Shown here: positions 5,144 to 13,392 of the stretch, in pieces
Position numbering within the stretch: position 1 is the first letter of the stretch
Layout of the letters: the number at the start of each line of letters is the position of its first letter
Origin: JBDRDD01 sp043821115
GTDB lineage: Bacteria; CAYTYR01; UBA6262; DAOVJB01
Reading direction: 5' to 3'
Assembly (NCBI GenBank): GCA_043821115.1
Contig: JBDRDD010000013.1
Span: forward strand, 1-13,566
DNA length: 13,566 nucleotides
Notes under the pieces: generated by a model
What the model saw: only the letters and a program-made list of their open reading frames with translations
What the model was told of the DNA's origin: nothing
Databases searched by the model: none
Program-made: the position numbers and the translations under genes

Positions 5144-5614
5144 TTATGAGCTGGTAATATGCACGTGTTTTAATATTATACGGCGGTATATAATAAGGAT
5201 ACATATTATTATAACAATTACCAATATATTATTATCATAAAGTTTCGCAAGCCATGTTGTCCCAAACGATGAAGGTTCAAGGGCCATGTTTCCCCAGTAG
5301 CTTATAAACCCTATCCAGAATATGTGTATGAACTGATCCAAAAGAAAAGCCTTCTTGTTCTCCCATCCTTCCTCGGCCAGCCAGAATTTCGCCTTGTCAG
5401 TCACGAGATGAGCCACGGAAAGAAAAACAATATACCACCACATAAGCCCCTGGTGTAAAAAAGGTATTGAAAGTAGCATTGCACAGAGCGCAAATATCAG
5501 GCTGTGCAGCGCTATGCCCCAGATACTTTTAGTCTTCATCCTGAAAATAGAATCAAATTGCAGAGGAAAATCAGCCAGAACGTGCGCTAAAAGCAAGCGA
5601 AGAAAAAGGTACAT
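5144..5614 (-). CDS. DUF3307 family membrane protein (156 aa)
   Basis: The protein resembles the uncharacterised DUF3307 family. Conserved-looking polar residues sit in hydrophobic segments: AHVLADFPLQ (10-19), LHS (36-38), AHLVTDKAK (68-76) and LLDQFIH (91-97). There are about four to five membrane segments, the last near 129-144, and a short basic C-terminus. No biochemical role is known to me. I chose the ATG at 5614 because AGGAGGGG lies just upstream. A start at 5635 would add seven residues and overlap the ychF stop but has no ribosome binding site. It follows ychF by 13 bases and precedes tRNA-Arg, so it is likely part of the same message. Confidence 0.75.
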   Translation of the reverse strand: MYLFLRLLLAHVLADFPLQFDSIFRMKTKSIWGIALHSLIFALCAMLLSIPFLHQGLMWWYIVFLSVAHLVTDKAKFWLAEEGWENKKAFLLDQFIHIFWIGFISYWGNMALEPSSFGTTWLAKLYDNNILVIVIIICILIIYRRIILKHVHITSS

Positions 5615-5627
5615 CGCCCCTCCTGTC

Positions 5628-6725
5628 TTAAACATTAAACTTAAATCTTACTATATCCCCGTCCTTAATCCTGTAGGTCTTCCCTTCACTTCTTACAAGG
5701 CCCCTGTTGTGAGCTTCCTCACCAGACCCCGCTGATATCAGATCCGACCAGTTAAAGACATCCGCACGGATAAATCCCTTCTTCATATCGGAGTGTACTT
5801 TTCCTGCAGCATCAAGGGCCATTGTGCCTTCACGTATAGTCCATGCTTTTATTTCTTTCTCGCCCACAATAGTGAAAAAGGTTATAAGGCCGAGCAGTCT
5901 GTAGCCGGAAATTATAACACTTTCCAAACCGGATTCATCCACCCCCATCTCGCATCTGAAGCCGTCCTGCTCCTGGACAGGCAGGCAGACTATTTCATTT
6001 TCAATTTGGGCACAAATGTTCACTAATTCCGCTTTTGTCTTTAGAGCGTATCCTTTCAGACTCTCAAGATACTCCTGGTGCAATTTTTTGTCCTCGGAAG
6101 TGTATTTTTCAATATCTCCCGTGTTAGCCACAAGAAGAACAGGCTTTGCAGTGACAAACTGCTGCCTTAGGGATTCATCAACACTATCAAGCCCTCTTAG
6201 TGGCTTTCCTTCCTGAAGGTGACAACTTATCTTTTCGAGTTCATGAAGTGCCTTCTTTGCGTCCTTATCACCGCTTTTTGCCTTCTTGCTAATCGAAGCC
6301 ATATCTTTCTCAACGCTTTGAAGGTCAGCCAGCATCAGTTCAGTATCAATTAGCTCAGCGTCTCTTAACGGATCCAGGACAGTTTCCACATGAGAGACGT
6401 TCTCATCAAGGAAACATCTTACCACGTGAACAATTCCGTCCACTTCTCTTATATGGGAAAGAAACTTATTACCCAGCCCTTCACCCTTGCTGGCGCCTTT
6501 AACCAGCCCTGCAATGTCAATGAACTTTATAGTAGCGTGAGTCAGCTTCTGGGGTTCATATAGTGCTTCCAGCTTCTCCAGTCTCTGGTCCGGAACCTCA
6601 ACAACACCCACATTCGGATCGATAGTACAAAAGGGATAGCTGGATACGGATGCATGCCCGACAGTAAGAGCATTAAATAGCGTGGATTTCCCTGCATTTG
6701 GAAGCCCGACTATCCCTAGCTCCAT
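5628..6725 (-). CDS. ychF: Obg-family ATPase YchF (365 aa)
   Basis: YchF is a ribosome-associated P-loop NTPase of the Obg-like group that prefers ATP and is linked to stress responses. G1 is GLPNAGKST (7-15), G3 is DIAGLVKGAS (70-79), and GEGLGNKFLSHIREVD (81-96) is the family signature after switch II. A coiled-coil region spans about 124-225, and a TGS domain fills the C-terminus (about 281-364, ending KDGDIVRFKFNV). The G4 position reads NTGD (201-204), where YchF proteins usually have NxxE, so nucleotide preference may differ. The ATG has a GGGGGA ribosome binding site. It follows hppA by 21 bases, which suggests cotranscription. Confidence 0.96.
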   Translation of the reverse strand: MELGIVGLPNAGKSTLFNALTVGHASVSSYPFCTIDPNVGVVEVPDQRLEKLEALYEPQKLTHATIKFIDIAGLVKGASKGEGLGNKFLSHIREVDGIVHVVRCFLDENVSHVETVLDPLRDAELIDTELMLADLQSVEKDMASISKKAKSGDKDAKKALHELEKISCHLQEGKPLRGLDSVDESLRQQFVTAKPVLLVANTGDIEKYTSEDKKLHQEYLESLKGYALKTKAELVNICAQIENEIVCLPVQEQDGFRCEMGVDESGLESVIISGYRLLGLITFFTIVGEKEIKAWTIREGTMALDAAGKVHSDMKKGFIRADVFNWSDLISAGSGEEAHNRGLVRSEGKTYRIKDGDIVRFKFNV

Positions 6726-6746
6726 ATCATCCCCCGCTTCCTGAAC

Positions 6747-8783
6747 TTAGTGTATTATCCCCATAACCTTATTGAGTGTCATTATTAGAGGTATGAATAC
6801 AAGACTTACTACAGCCATAAGCTTAAGCAGTATATTCAAAGACGGGCCCGAGGTATCCTTGAAAGGATCCCCTACAGTATCCCCTATAACAGAAGCCTTG
6901 TGTACATCTGACCCCTTACCTCCCAAGTGCCCCTCTTCAATATACTTCTTCGCATTATCCCATGCACCGCCTGAATTCGCCAGGAAAATGGCCAGCGGAA
7001 CCCCGGAAACAAGCGATCCTACCAAGAAACCCCCGAGGGTTTCAGGTCCAAGGAAAATACCGATTAAAAGCGGCAGAACAACAGCCATAATACCAGGCAA
7101 TATCATCTCCTTGAGCGCACCAGCTGTTGTTATGTCCACACAGCGAGCTGCATCGGGCATGCTTTTTCCTTCCATTAATCCGGGTATCTCTCTGAACTGC
7201 CTGCGAACCTCCTCAACCACCTTAAAAGCTGTCCTTCCGACAGCCTGCATTGTGGAGCTGGAGAAAACAAAGGGAATTACTCCGCCAATGAACAGACCTG
7301 CTACTACCCAGGCATTTAAACAGTTGAGGACTTCGAGACCGCTTGCTTTTGAATAAGCGGTAAAAAGAGCGAGTGCTGTAAGAGCAGCTGAACCTATGGC
7401 AAAGCCTTTTCCAACAGCCGCTGTTGTATTACCTACGGCATCGAGTTTCTCGGCCCTTTTTCTAACCTCAGGCCCCATCCCTGCCATCTCGGCAATACCG
7501 GCTGCATTATCCGCTATCGGTCCATAAGCATCCACCGCCACGGTCATTCCTGTTATTGAAAGCATCCCGATAGCCGAAAGAGCTATCCCGTATATACCAC
7601 CCAGGCGATATGATATTATTATCGCAAGACCTATAGCTATCATGGGAATCGCCGTACTTTTCATCCCGATGGAAATTCCGTGTATGATATTTGTCGCAGC
7701 ACCGGTTTTGCATGAACCGGCCAGTTCCCTGACCACCCTTCCGGATGTGTAGTATTCAGCACTGAAACCTACAATAAGACCCGCTACAAGTCCGCTTAAC
7801 ACAGCCCAGAAAATAAGAATGTTGCCGTACCAGGAGCTCGTCAGGAAATAGGCACCCAGCACAAGAAGCACTGATGTTGTTATCATTCCCATCCTGAGGG
7901 CGTTCTGCGGATCTGTCCTTTCGTTGGCCTTTACGAAGAAAACACCCGCTATAGAGGCTATAATGCCCCAAGAGGCTATTAAAAGCCCCAGCATCACACC
8001 CTTTACATCCTGGCTTGCCGTTGCTATGACAAATGCGGAAATAAGGGCTCCAACATATGATTCAAAAAGGTCTGCTCCCATACCTGCAACATCCCCTACG
8101 TTATCACCCACGTTGTCAGCTATAACAGCCGGATTCCTGGGATCATCCTCCGGGATTCCGGCTTCTACCTTTCCGACAAGGTCGGCACCGACATCAGCAG
8201 CTTTTGTATATATGCCTCCGCCTACCCTCGCAAACAAGGCAACACAACTTGCTCCCATGCTGAAACCGATTATCACCTGCACTACCTCGGAGATCTTGCT
8301 CAAAAAATCAGCGTGATGCAACCCTGCATGCCAGTTAAAAACCAGAAACAGAAGGGACAAACCGAAAAGAGCGATACCGACAACACCCATACCCATAACC
8401 GCCCCTGCCGGAAATGCGACATTTAGAGCTTCTGCAAAACTCACCGAAGCCGCCTGGGCTGAGCGGGCATTCGCACGTGTGGCAATCTTCATCCCAAGAT
8501 AACCGCTTGCCACCGAACAAAGTGCACCGAACACAAAGGCAATAGCCGTCTTCTTGGAAATTGCAAAGAATATGATAACCGCCATTATAAAGACGAAAAC
8601 AGCCACAGACTTGTATTCACGCTTAAGAAATGCCATTGCCCCTTCATGGATAGCATCGGAAATGCTTTGCATTTTCTCATTTCCCGGGGATTTCCTGACA
8701 ATCTTCATAGCCAGGTAAAGTGCAAAAACAATCCCTATTATGCCAACTAAAAGTGAAATTATTACAGGTGTCACACCACTCAT
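6747..8783 (-). CDS. hppA: Membrane-bound pyrophosphatase, K+-dependent type (678 aa)
   Basis: This enzyme couples pyrophosphate hydrolysis to pumping H+ or Na+ across the membrane. The hydrophobic protein has about 16 membrane helices and the family's pyrophosphate site: DVGADLVGKVE (197-207), the EDDPRNPAVIADNVGDNVGD region (212-231), DAYGPIADNAAG (418-429), and near the C-terminus SDVHKASVIGDTVGDPFKDT. GNTTAAVGKG (451-460) has Ala where K+-independent enzymes have Lys, so it belongs to the K+-dependent group. The semi-conserved glutamate is in ADLFESY (E241), as in Na+-pumping Thermotoga-type enzymes. Sodium transport is therefore plausible but not proven, since K+-dependent H+ pumps also exist. 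Start and GGGGGAAG ribosome binding site agree. Confidence 0.97.
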   Translation of the reverse strand: MSGVTPVIISLLVGIIGIVFALYLAMKIVRKSPGNEKMQSISDAIHEGAMAFLKREYKSVAVFVFIMAVIIFFAISKKTAIAFVFGALCSVASGYLGMKIATRANARSAQAASVSFAEALNVAFPAGAVMGMGVVGIALFGLSLLFLVFNWHAGLHHADFLSKISEVVQVIIGFSMGASCVALFARVGGGIYTKAADVGADLVGKVEAGIPEDDPRNPAVIADNVGDNVGDVAGMGADLFESYVGALISAFVIATASQDVKGVMLGLLIASWGIIASIAGVFFVKANERTDPQNALRMGMITTSVLLVLGAYFLTSSWYGNILIFWAVLSGLVAGLIVGFSAEYYTSGRVVRELAGSCKTGAATNIIHGISIGMKSTAIPMIAIGLAIIISYRLGGIYGIALSAIGMLSITGMTVAVDAYGPIADNAAGIAEMAGMGPEVRKRAEKLDAVGNTTAAVGKGFAIGSAALTALALFTAYSKASGLEVLNCLNAWVVAGLFIGGVIPFVFSSSTMQAVGRTAFKVVEEVRRQFREIPGLMEGKSMPDAARCVDITTAGALKEMILPGIMAVVLPLLIGIFLGPETLGGFLVGSLVSGVPLAIFLANSGGAWDNAKKYIEEGHLGGKGSDVHKASVIGDTVGDPFKDTSGPSLNILLKLMAVVSLVFIPLIMTLNKVMGIIH

Positions 8784-8803
8784 TCTTGCTTCCCCCTTTT
8801 ATG

Positions 8804-9733
8804 TTAATTGACTTCCTCTATTTTTGTATCATTAAAGGTACAAATTTTACCCCTTCCAAGCTGCTTGGCTTTTGCAAGAGATTCCTTAGCCCTTGCAAGA
8901 AAATCATCCTGCGTTTGTGAATCCACAGAAAAGGTCGAAAGACCTATGTCGAGACTAAGAGAACCCTCTTTTTTGGTTTGGCTTGAGGTAAATTTTGCCT
9001 GATCGACAACATCCCTCAATCTCTTTGAGACAATACAAGCTCCTTCCTTGTTCGTTTCGGGAAGAAGCAGTGAAAACTCCGCTTCGCCATACCTGAAAAC
9101 AAAATCCACTTTGCGCGTCATCTTGGAGAGAAGCTGGGCTATCTCTTTCAGGGCCTCATCGCCCGCATCCGGACTATTTTTCTTGACATACTCGCTGAAA
9201 GTATCTATTTCTACCATCAGAAGCGACAGCGGCTGGTTATAACGCTTAGCCCTGTTTATCTCCCTGCTAAGCACCCTGTAAAAATACTTGCGTGTGTAAA
9301 CCTTGGTTAATACATCCAGAACAGAAAGCTTAAACTCATCCACGCTTCCTTCTGCCGCCTCGTTCATCTTCTCAACACCCCTTGTTACGATAAACTTGAG
9401 CTCCTCCATGTCAAAGGGCTTTGTGATATAATCATATGCGCCTTCCTCCAGGGCCTTGATAGCGGTATCAACAGAAGCGTATGCGGTCATCATTATCGCA
9501 CATATGTCTATGTTGCCTTCCTTTAGCTTCTTTATTACTTCTATCCCGTCTATGCCGGGAAGCTTAAGGTCGGTAATTACCATGTCGAAGGTTTGCTTTG
9601 CCGCTTTTTCTACCGCATCTTCTCCAGTACTCGCGGTAGTAACGCTATAGCCGTCTTCTGCAAGAGTATTTGCGAGTATTTTGCATGTACCCTGGTCGTC
9701 ATCAACGACAAGAACCGATACATCCTTAATCAT
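8804..9733 (-). CDS. Response regulator with receiver and degenerate GGDEF domain (309 aa)
   Basis: The receiver domain (about 1-122) is intact: acidic residues D11-D13, phosphorylation site D55 in ITDLKLPGIDG, T83 and K105. A GGDEF-fold domain follows (about 135-300). Its signature reads GEAEF (216-220) in place of GGDEF, with Ala at the catalytic third position. The usual metal-binding Asp is Glu175 and the NDxxGH segment is altered, so diguanylate cyclase activity is unlikely. An RxxD (R207-D210) sits exactly five residues before the signature, the spacing of the c-di-GMP inhibitory site. It could be a phosphorylation-controlled c-di-GMP receptor or scaffold; that is inference. No partner histidine kinase is in the window. 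The ATG has a strong AAGGAGG ribosome binding site. Confidence 0.9.
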   Translation of the reverse strand: MIKDVSVLVVDDDQGTCKILANTLAEDGYSVTTASTGEDAVEKAAKQTFDMVITDLKLPGIDGIEVIKKLKEGNIDICAIMMTAYASVDTAIKALEEGAYDYITKPFDMEELKFIVTRGVEKMNEAAEGSVDEFKLSVLDVLTKVYTRKYFYRVLSREINRAKRYNQPLSLLMVEIDTFSEYVKKNSPDAGDEALKEIAQLLSKMTRKVDFVFRYGEAEFSLLLPETNKEGACIVSKRLRDVVDQAKFTSSQTKKEGSLSLDIGLSTFSVDSQTQDDFLARAKESLAKAKQLGRGKICTFNDTKIEEVN

Positions 9734-9778
9734 AGGGCCTCCTTGTTATATGCCTACATTCAATTTTGACAATTAAGT

Positions 9779-10411
9779 TTAGAATGAATCCTTTAATCCC
9801 CTTAAGGGAGGTGTGACTATGCCTCCCGAGATAACAAGTTTAATCCCTTCTTCCACTGAAAGCTCTAGTGGTATGGCTTCTTCCTTTGGAACAAGAGCAA
9901 ACCAGCCCGAGGTTGGATTGGGTGTTGTGGGAATAAACACATGGAGCATGGGTCCCTTAGGCATACCGCCTTCCTCGTTTTCCACCTCGTTGGTGACAAA
10001 AGCCACCGTATATATTCTTTTCCTGGGGTATTCGAGTAAAATAACCCTCTTAAAAGCGAACTTCTGTTTTCCGACCACTGCATTGGTCAGATGACGAAGC
10101 GATGGGTATATGTATTTCGCCAAAGGCACGCGAAGAAGTATTCTCTGTTCTATAAAATACAGAAGCTTCTTTCCAAGAAAATTGGTGCTTACAATTCCTA
10201 CCATCCATATCAGTACCAAGGTAGAAATAAAACTTATGAACTCAAGAATTAACGCAGGCATGGACACCAGTATGGGCATTACCCTCAAAATAGGAAGAAA
10301 TGCCTTTCCCACGGAAATAAACATAAGCCACAGCACCCATATTGTTACACCCACAGGCAATATAATCAAGAGCCCTGTTAAAAATTGTGTCTTAATGGTA
10401 GATTTTTTCAT
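9779..10411 (-). CDS. DUF502 family membrane protein (210 aa)
   Basis: The protein matches the layout of the uncharacterised DUF502 family. It has two N-terminal membrane segments (about 10-33 and 50-78, the first with the family-like GLLIILPVGVTIWVL). Next come RVPLAKYIYPSLRHLTN (94-110) and a soluble C-terminal domain with VFIPTTPNPTSGW (158-170) and LVISGGIVTPP (192-202). The function is unknown to me. I chose ATG at 10411, which has an AGGAGA ribosome binding site 8-9 bases upstream. An upstream TTG at 10438 would add nine residues without such a site. It lies 34 bases after the permease gene and 45 bases before the response regulator. Confidence 0.88.
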   Translation of the reverse strand: MKKSTIKTQFLTGLLIILPVGVTIWVLWLMFISVGKAFLPILRVMPILVSMPALILEFISFISTLVLIWMVGIVSTNFLGKKLLYFIEQRILLRVPLAKYIYPSLRHLTNAVVGKQKFAFKRVILLEYPRKRIYTVAFVTNEVENEEGGMPKGPMLHVFIPTTPNPTSGWFALVPKEEAIPLELSVEEGIKLVISGGIVTPPLRGLKDSF

Positions 10412-10445
10412 TTTATATCTCCTACCTCTTGGAATCAATAAAGCA

Positions 10446-11732
10446 TCACGACCAGATTATCCAAATAAAAGCAGAGGCAATAAGAACAGCGCTTACAGTA
10501 AACGGCAGCCCTATTCTGACAAACTCAGAAAAACTTACTTTATAACCGTTCTTTCGAAGAAGACCGCATCCAACAATATTTGCTGAAGCCCCTATCGGGG
10601 TAATATTTCCTCCCAGGCTTGCTCCTATAAGAAGCCCGAAGTAAAGCAGGTAAGGTGATATCCCCAACCCCTGCGAAAGTGTCTGTGTCAAAGGCAGCAT
10701 GGCCAGTATATAAGGCACATTATCAATGAAAGCAGAGAAAAGAACAGACAGCCATACAACCAGAAAATAAGTCATGAAAACATTCTTGCCGGTAAGGGTG
10801 GCAATAGCTGCTGCAAGATCACCTATCAGTCCGACACTGACAAGACTTCCGACAAGAATAAAAAGACCCATCAGGAAAAAGAAAGTCTCCCAGTCGAGAT
10901 CGCGGAAGAAAGATACTGCCGTCTTATCAGCATCTCTTCTTCTATACACATACCATCCAAGCGCCCCTATGCCGAAAAGCGTACATATGATACCGGGTAA
11001 GTTGTGTAAAATCACCTCGTTTAAGCCGCCAGGCGCGAAAGAACTCAGTGCAAGGGCTAAAATCATCATGAATAAGATTGCTGTTGGAACCCAACTTGAA
11101 ACTTCTGTCATCTGTACCCTATCCACACGCTGTGAATACTTCCGAAAAAGAAAATAAAGAACAAGAAACGATCCTATCGCGCTCAGCTCCACAGCGAAAA
11201 ATATGCCGGGCTTGCCGTGCATGAAAAAAAAGTCATTAAAATTCATATTGGCAAATCCGGCGAGAATCATGCTCGGCGGATCGCCCACAAGCGTAGCGGC
11301 ACCCTGAAGATTTGAAGAAACCGAAATCCCCACTATAAAAGGTACGGGGGAAACTTTTAATTTTTTCGCTATCTCGAGAGCTACAGGCGCTACTATTAAA
11401 ACAGTTGCAACATTCTCTACAAAAGTGGAAATGAACCCGCTTAAGGCACAGACGGCCAGAATTGCCATCCATACGGTCTTTGAGCGCCCCACGAGAATAT
11501 GCGCAAGGTAAGCCGGCACCTTCGATTCAATGAAAATCTCGGCCACAACAAGTGTTCCCCAGAATATGCCCAGCACATTCCAGTTTATAAAACCACCCGC
11601 AGCCGGCAGGCTGATAGCCCCAAGTACAAGCAAAATCAGTGTCCCCATCCAAACTATAAGAGCCTTATGACCTTTACCGGAGGCCAGCAGAACGTAGCAG
11701 ATTATGAATATGAGAAATGCAGGTATCTTCAC
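10446..11732 (-). CDS. ArsB/SLC13-type ion transporter superfamily permease (428 aa)
   Basis: A polytopic membrane protein with about 11-12 hydrophobic segments and the internal duplication of the ion transporter superfamily. FVENVATVLIVAPVAL (104-119) and NLQGAATLVGDPPSMILAG (141-159) in the first half are echoed by FIDNVPYILAMLPL (335-348) and SLGGNITPIGASANIVG (372-388) in the second. Such proteins move anions such as arsenite, dicarboxylates or sulfate, or exchange Na+ for H+. The substrate cannot be read from the sequence. No arsR, arsC or arsA is nearby, so an arsenic role has no support. The start is GTG, with GGAG about 9 bases upstream, and it lies 5 bases after the antiporter stop. 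Confidence 0.88.
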   Translation of the reverse strand: MKIPAFLIFIICYVLLASGKGHKALIVWMGTLILLVLGAISLPAAGGFINWNVLGIFWGTLVVAEIFIESKVPAYLAHILVGRSKTVWMAILAVCALSGFISTFVENVATVLIVAPVALEIAKKLKVSPVPFIVGISVSSNLQGAATLVGDPPSMILAGFANMNFNDFFFMHGKPGIFFAVELSAIGSFLVLYFLFRKYSQRVDRVQMTEVSSWVPTAILFMMILALALSSFAPGGLNEVILHNLPGIICTLFGIGALGWYVYRRRDADKTAVSFFRDLDWETFFFLMGLFILVGSLVSVGLIGDLAAAIATLTGKNVFMTYFLVVWLSVLFSAFIDNVPYILAMLPLTQTLSQGLGISPYLLYFGLLIGASLGGNITPIGASANIVGCGLLRKNGYKVSFSEFVRIGLPFTVSAVLIASAFIWIIWS

Positions 11733-11737
11733 CTAGA

Positions 11738-12919
11738 TTACTCCGAAATGGGAGAAATGTCCCCTGCCTTGGTTAGAGCAATTTTCGTACATACAGGCCC
11801 GACTAATTCGTAGATAACCGTTGTTGCAACGATAGTGGTAAAAACCATCCCTCCTATTTCACTCGGGAATGCTGCTTTTACACTCAGCGCAACTCCGAGT
11901 GCCACTCCGGCCTGAGGAATAAGCCCTAAACCGATATATTTTCTTACGTTCCTGTCAGCATGAGCAAGTTTTCCGCCAAGAGAAGCTCCCAAAACCTTTC
12001 CCACCACACGAAATATCAGATAACTAAGTCCTATAAGTCCCAGGCTAAGCATTCTGTTGACTTCCAGGTTAGCTCCGGCCAGAACGAAGAAAATGAGATA
12101 TATGGGGGGATCTGTTTTCCTTAGAACCTCAAAGAACTTAAAGCTTGTATTGTGAATATTAACAAGCATCATTCCAAGAAACATATTTGTGAGCAAAACC
12201 GATAGGTTAAAATATGAAGCAAGACCGGTATTGAGAAGAACAAACCCAAGTGTGTATATAAGTAATTCAGACTCTGTACGTGCATGTTTTGCAAATGTTG
12301 CCAGAACCCATGCCAGTATACCTCCTAAGATGAAAGCGCCGCCGATACCAATAAAGCTGTGTGATATAACCCTTAAAAGGCTCACATCCATATGGGTGGC
12401 TATTGACTGTGCAACGGCTATTGACACCGCCGATATAATCAAGCACCAGGCATCATCAAAAGCGACCACCCCCAGCAGGGTATCGGTAAAAAGACCTCTG
12501 GCCTTTGTTTCCCTGACTACCATAAGAGTAGCAGCGGGTGCGGTAGCCGCAGATATGGCACCGAATATAAGAGCCACATAGAACGGCAACCCCAGCCCAA
12601 CGGCAAATACAAGGGTTACAAACACCCATGCCCCTATTGCCTCAAAAATAGAAATAAAAAGGACGGATCTGCCAATCTTAGAGAAGATTTCCCTGGAAAA
12701 GTTCTGTCCTATTGCAAATGCTATTATTCCAAGCACGATATTGGAAACAAACCCTGAAGCGTCCAATATACCCGGCGAAATAAGATTTCCCAAAGATGGC
12801 CCGATAAGGATGCCCAATAAAAGATACGCAGTGACACTGGGAAGTTTTATCTTGTGAATCAATTTCCCTGCTACCAGTGCTGCCAGCAACATAAAACCTA
12901 AACTCAAAATTGTATTCAT
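11738..12919 (-). CDS. CPA-family cation/proton antiporter membrane domain (393 aa)
   Basis: Na+/H+ exchanger-fold protein (CPA2-like) with about 12-13 membrane helices and no C-terminal RCK/TrkA domain. Key parts are the N-terminal LPSVTAYLLLGILIGPSLG (26-44), the unwound-helix motif ATAPAAT (125-131) and the paired aspartates D155-D156 in VAFDDAW. Paired aspartates are typical of electrogenic exchangers such as NapA and NhaA. R304 and K308 in FRVVGKVLG may be the conserved basic residues of the second crossing helix. It probably exchanges Na+ or K+ for H+; the ion is not resolved. Its ATG shares one base with the stop of the CBS gene (TAATG), so the two are probably translated together. This suggests that the CBS protein acts as its separate regulatory subunit. 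Confidence 0.9.
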   Translation of the reverse strand: MNTILSLGFMLLAALVAGKLIHKIKLPSVTAYLLLGILIGPSLGNLISPGILDASGFVSNIVLGIIAFAIGQNFSREIFSKIGRSVLFISIFEAIGAWVFVTLVFAVGLGLPFYVALIFGAISAATAPAATLMVVRETKARGLFTDTLLGVVAFDDAWCLIISAVSIAVAQSIATHMDVSLLRVISHSFIGIGGAFILGGILAWVLATFAKHARTESELLIYTLGFVLLNTGLASYFNLSVLLTNMFLGMMLVNIHNTSFKFFEVLRKTDPPIYLIFFVLAGANLEVNRMLSLGLIGLSYLIFRVVGKVLGASLGGKLAHADRNVRKYIGLGLIPQAGVALGVALSVKAAFPSEIGGMVFTTIVATTVIYELVGPVCTKIALTKAGDISPISE

Positions 12920-13392
12920 TAAATAATTCCCTTTTCCTTAAAGACAGCCAGTATAATATCAAACAGGCTTATGATACCCACGAGTCTGCCATCCTTAACA
13001 ACCGGCAGTTTTTCTATGCCGTGGAGTTTCATCGTTGAGCGGACCTCTGTTATGGATACATCCTCCTCTACAGTCACCAGTTTATTGTTCATAAGATCAT
13101 CTACCAGAAAAAGCACGGCCGTAGCCGCAGATACGTCAGCCAGCATCAGATCCTCTTCCTCCTCGTCTGCCAGAAATGGTATGTTCTTAAGCATCTGTGT
13201 AAGCGTGGTGCTGTGTCGTTGGAAAACCTTTAGTATATCCGCAAGAGCGACAATCCCCACCAGTTTTCCCTGTTCATCAACTACAGGCAATGTGTGAAAC
13301 TTGGAATCGAGGAAGATTTTGACCAAATTCCTCAGTGTAGTAGAGCGTTGTACCGTTAATACGTCTTTTGTCATTATATCTTTAACTTTCAA
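12919..13392 (-). CDS. Tandem CBS-domain protein (157 aa)
   Basis: Two CBS motifs form one Bateman module: residues 1-58 (VKDIMTKDVLTV, LPVVDEQGKLVGIVALADIL) and 99-155 (LVTVEEDVSITEV, LPVVKDGRLVGIISLFDII). They are joined by a 40-residue linker with an acidic patch (DEEEED, 76-81). CBS pairs commonly bind adenine nucleotides such as AMP, ATP or c-di-AMP, and often gate transporters or enzymes. No other domain is fused. The start is TTG, supported by GAGGGGGTG just upstream and by the domain beginning at once; an in-frame ATG at residue 7 would cut into the CBS motif. The gene overlaps the upstream frame by 11 bases and the antiporter by one base. Confidence 0.92.
   Translation of the reverse strand: MKVKDIMTKDVLTVQRSTTLRNLVKIFLDSKFHTLPVVDEQGKLVGIVALADILKVFQRHSTTLTQMLKNIPFLADEEEEDLMLADVSAATAVLFLVDDLMNNKLVTVEEDVSITEVRSTMKLHGIEKLPVVKDGRLVGIISLFDIILAVFKEKGII

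Noticed and set aside
6772..7356. Long plus-strand open frame (194 codons) opposite hppA
   Set aside because: It is a shadow of the GC-skewed codon pattern of hppA, which has full family motifs on the other strand.
9745..9772. Good-looking promoter TTGTCA-16-TATAAC upstream of the response regulator
   Set aside because: The predicted start site would fall inside the AAGGAGG ribosome binding site, leaving almost no leader; the strong ribosome binding site argues for a longer message.
10446..11732. Arsenite efflux pump ArsB
   Set aside because: The fold family fits but no arsR, arsC, arsA or arsM is near, and substrate cannot be inferred from superfamily motifs.
12678..12962. Minus-strand open frame overlapping the antiporter start in another frame
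   Set aside because: It lies over the antiporter coding region, has no ribosome binding site and shows no recognisable motifs.
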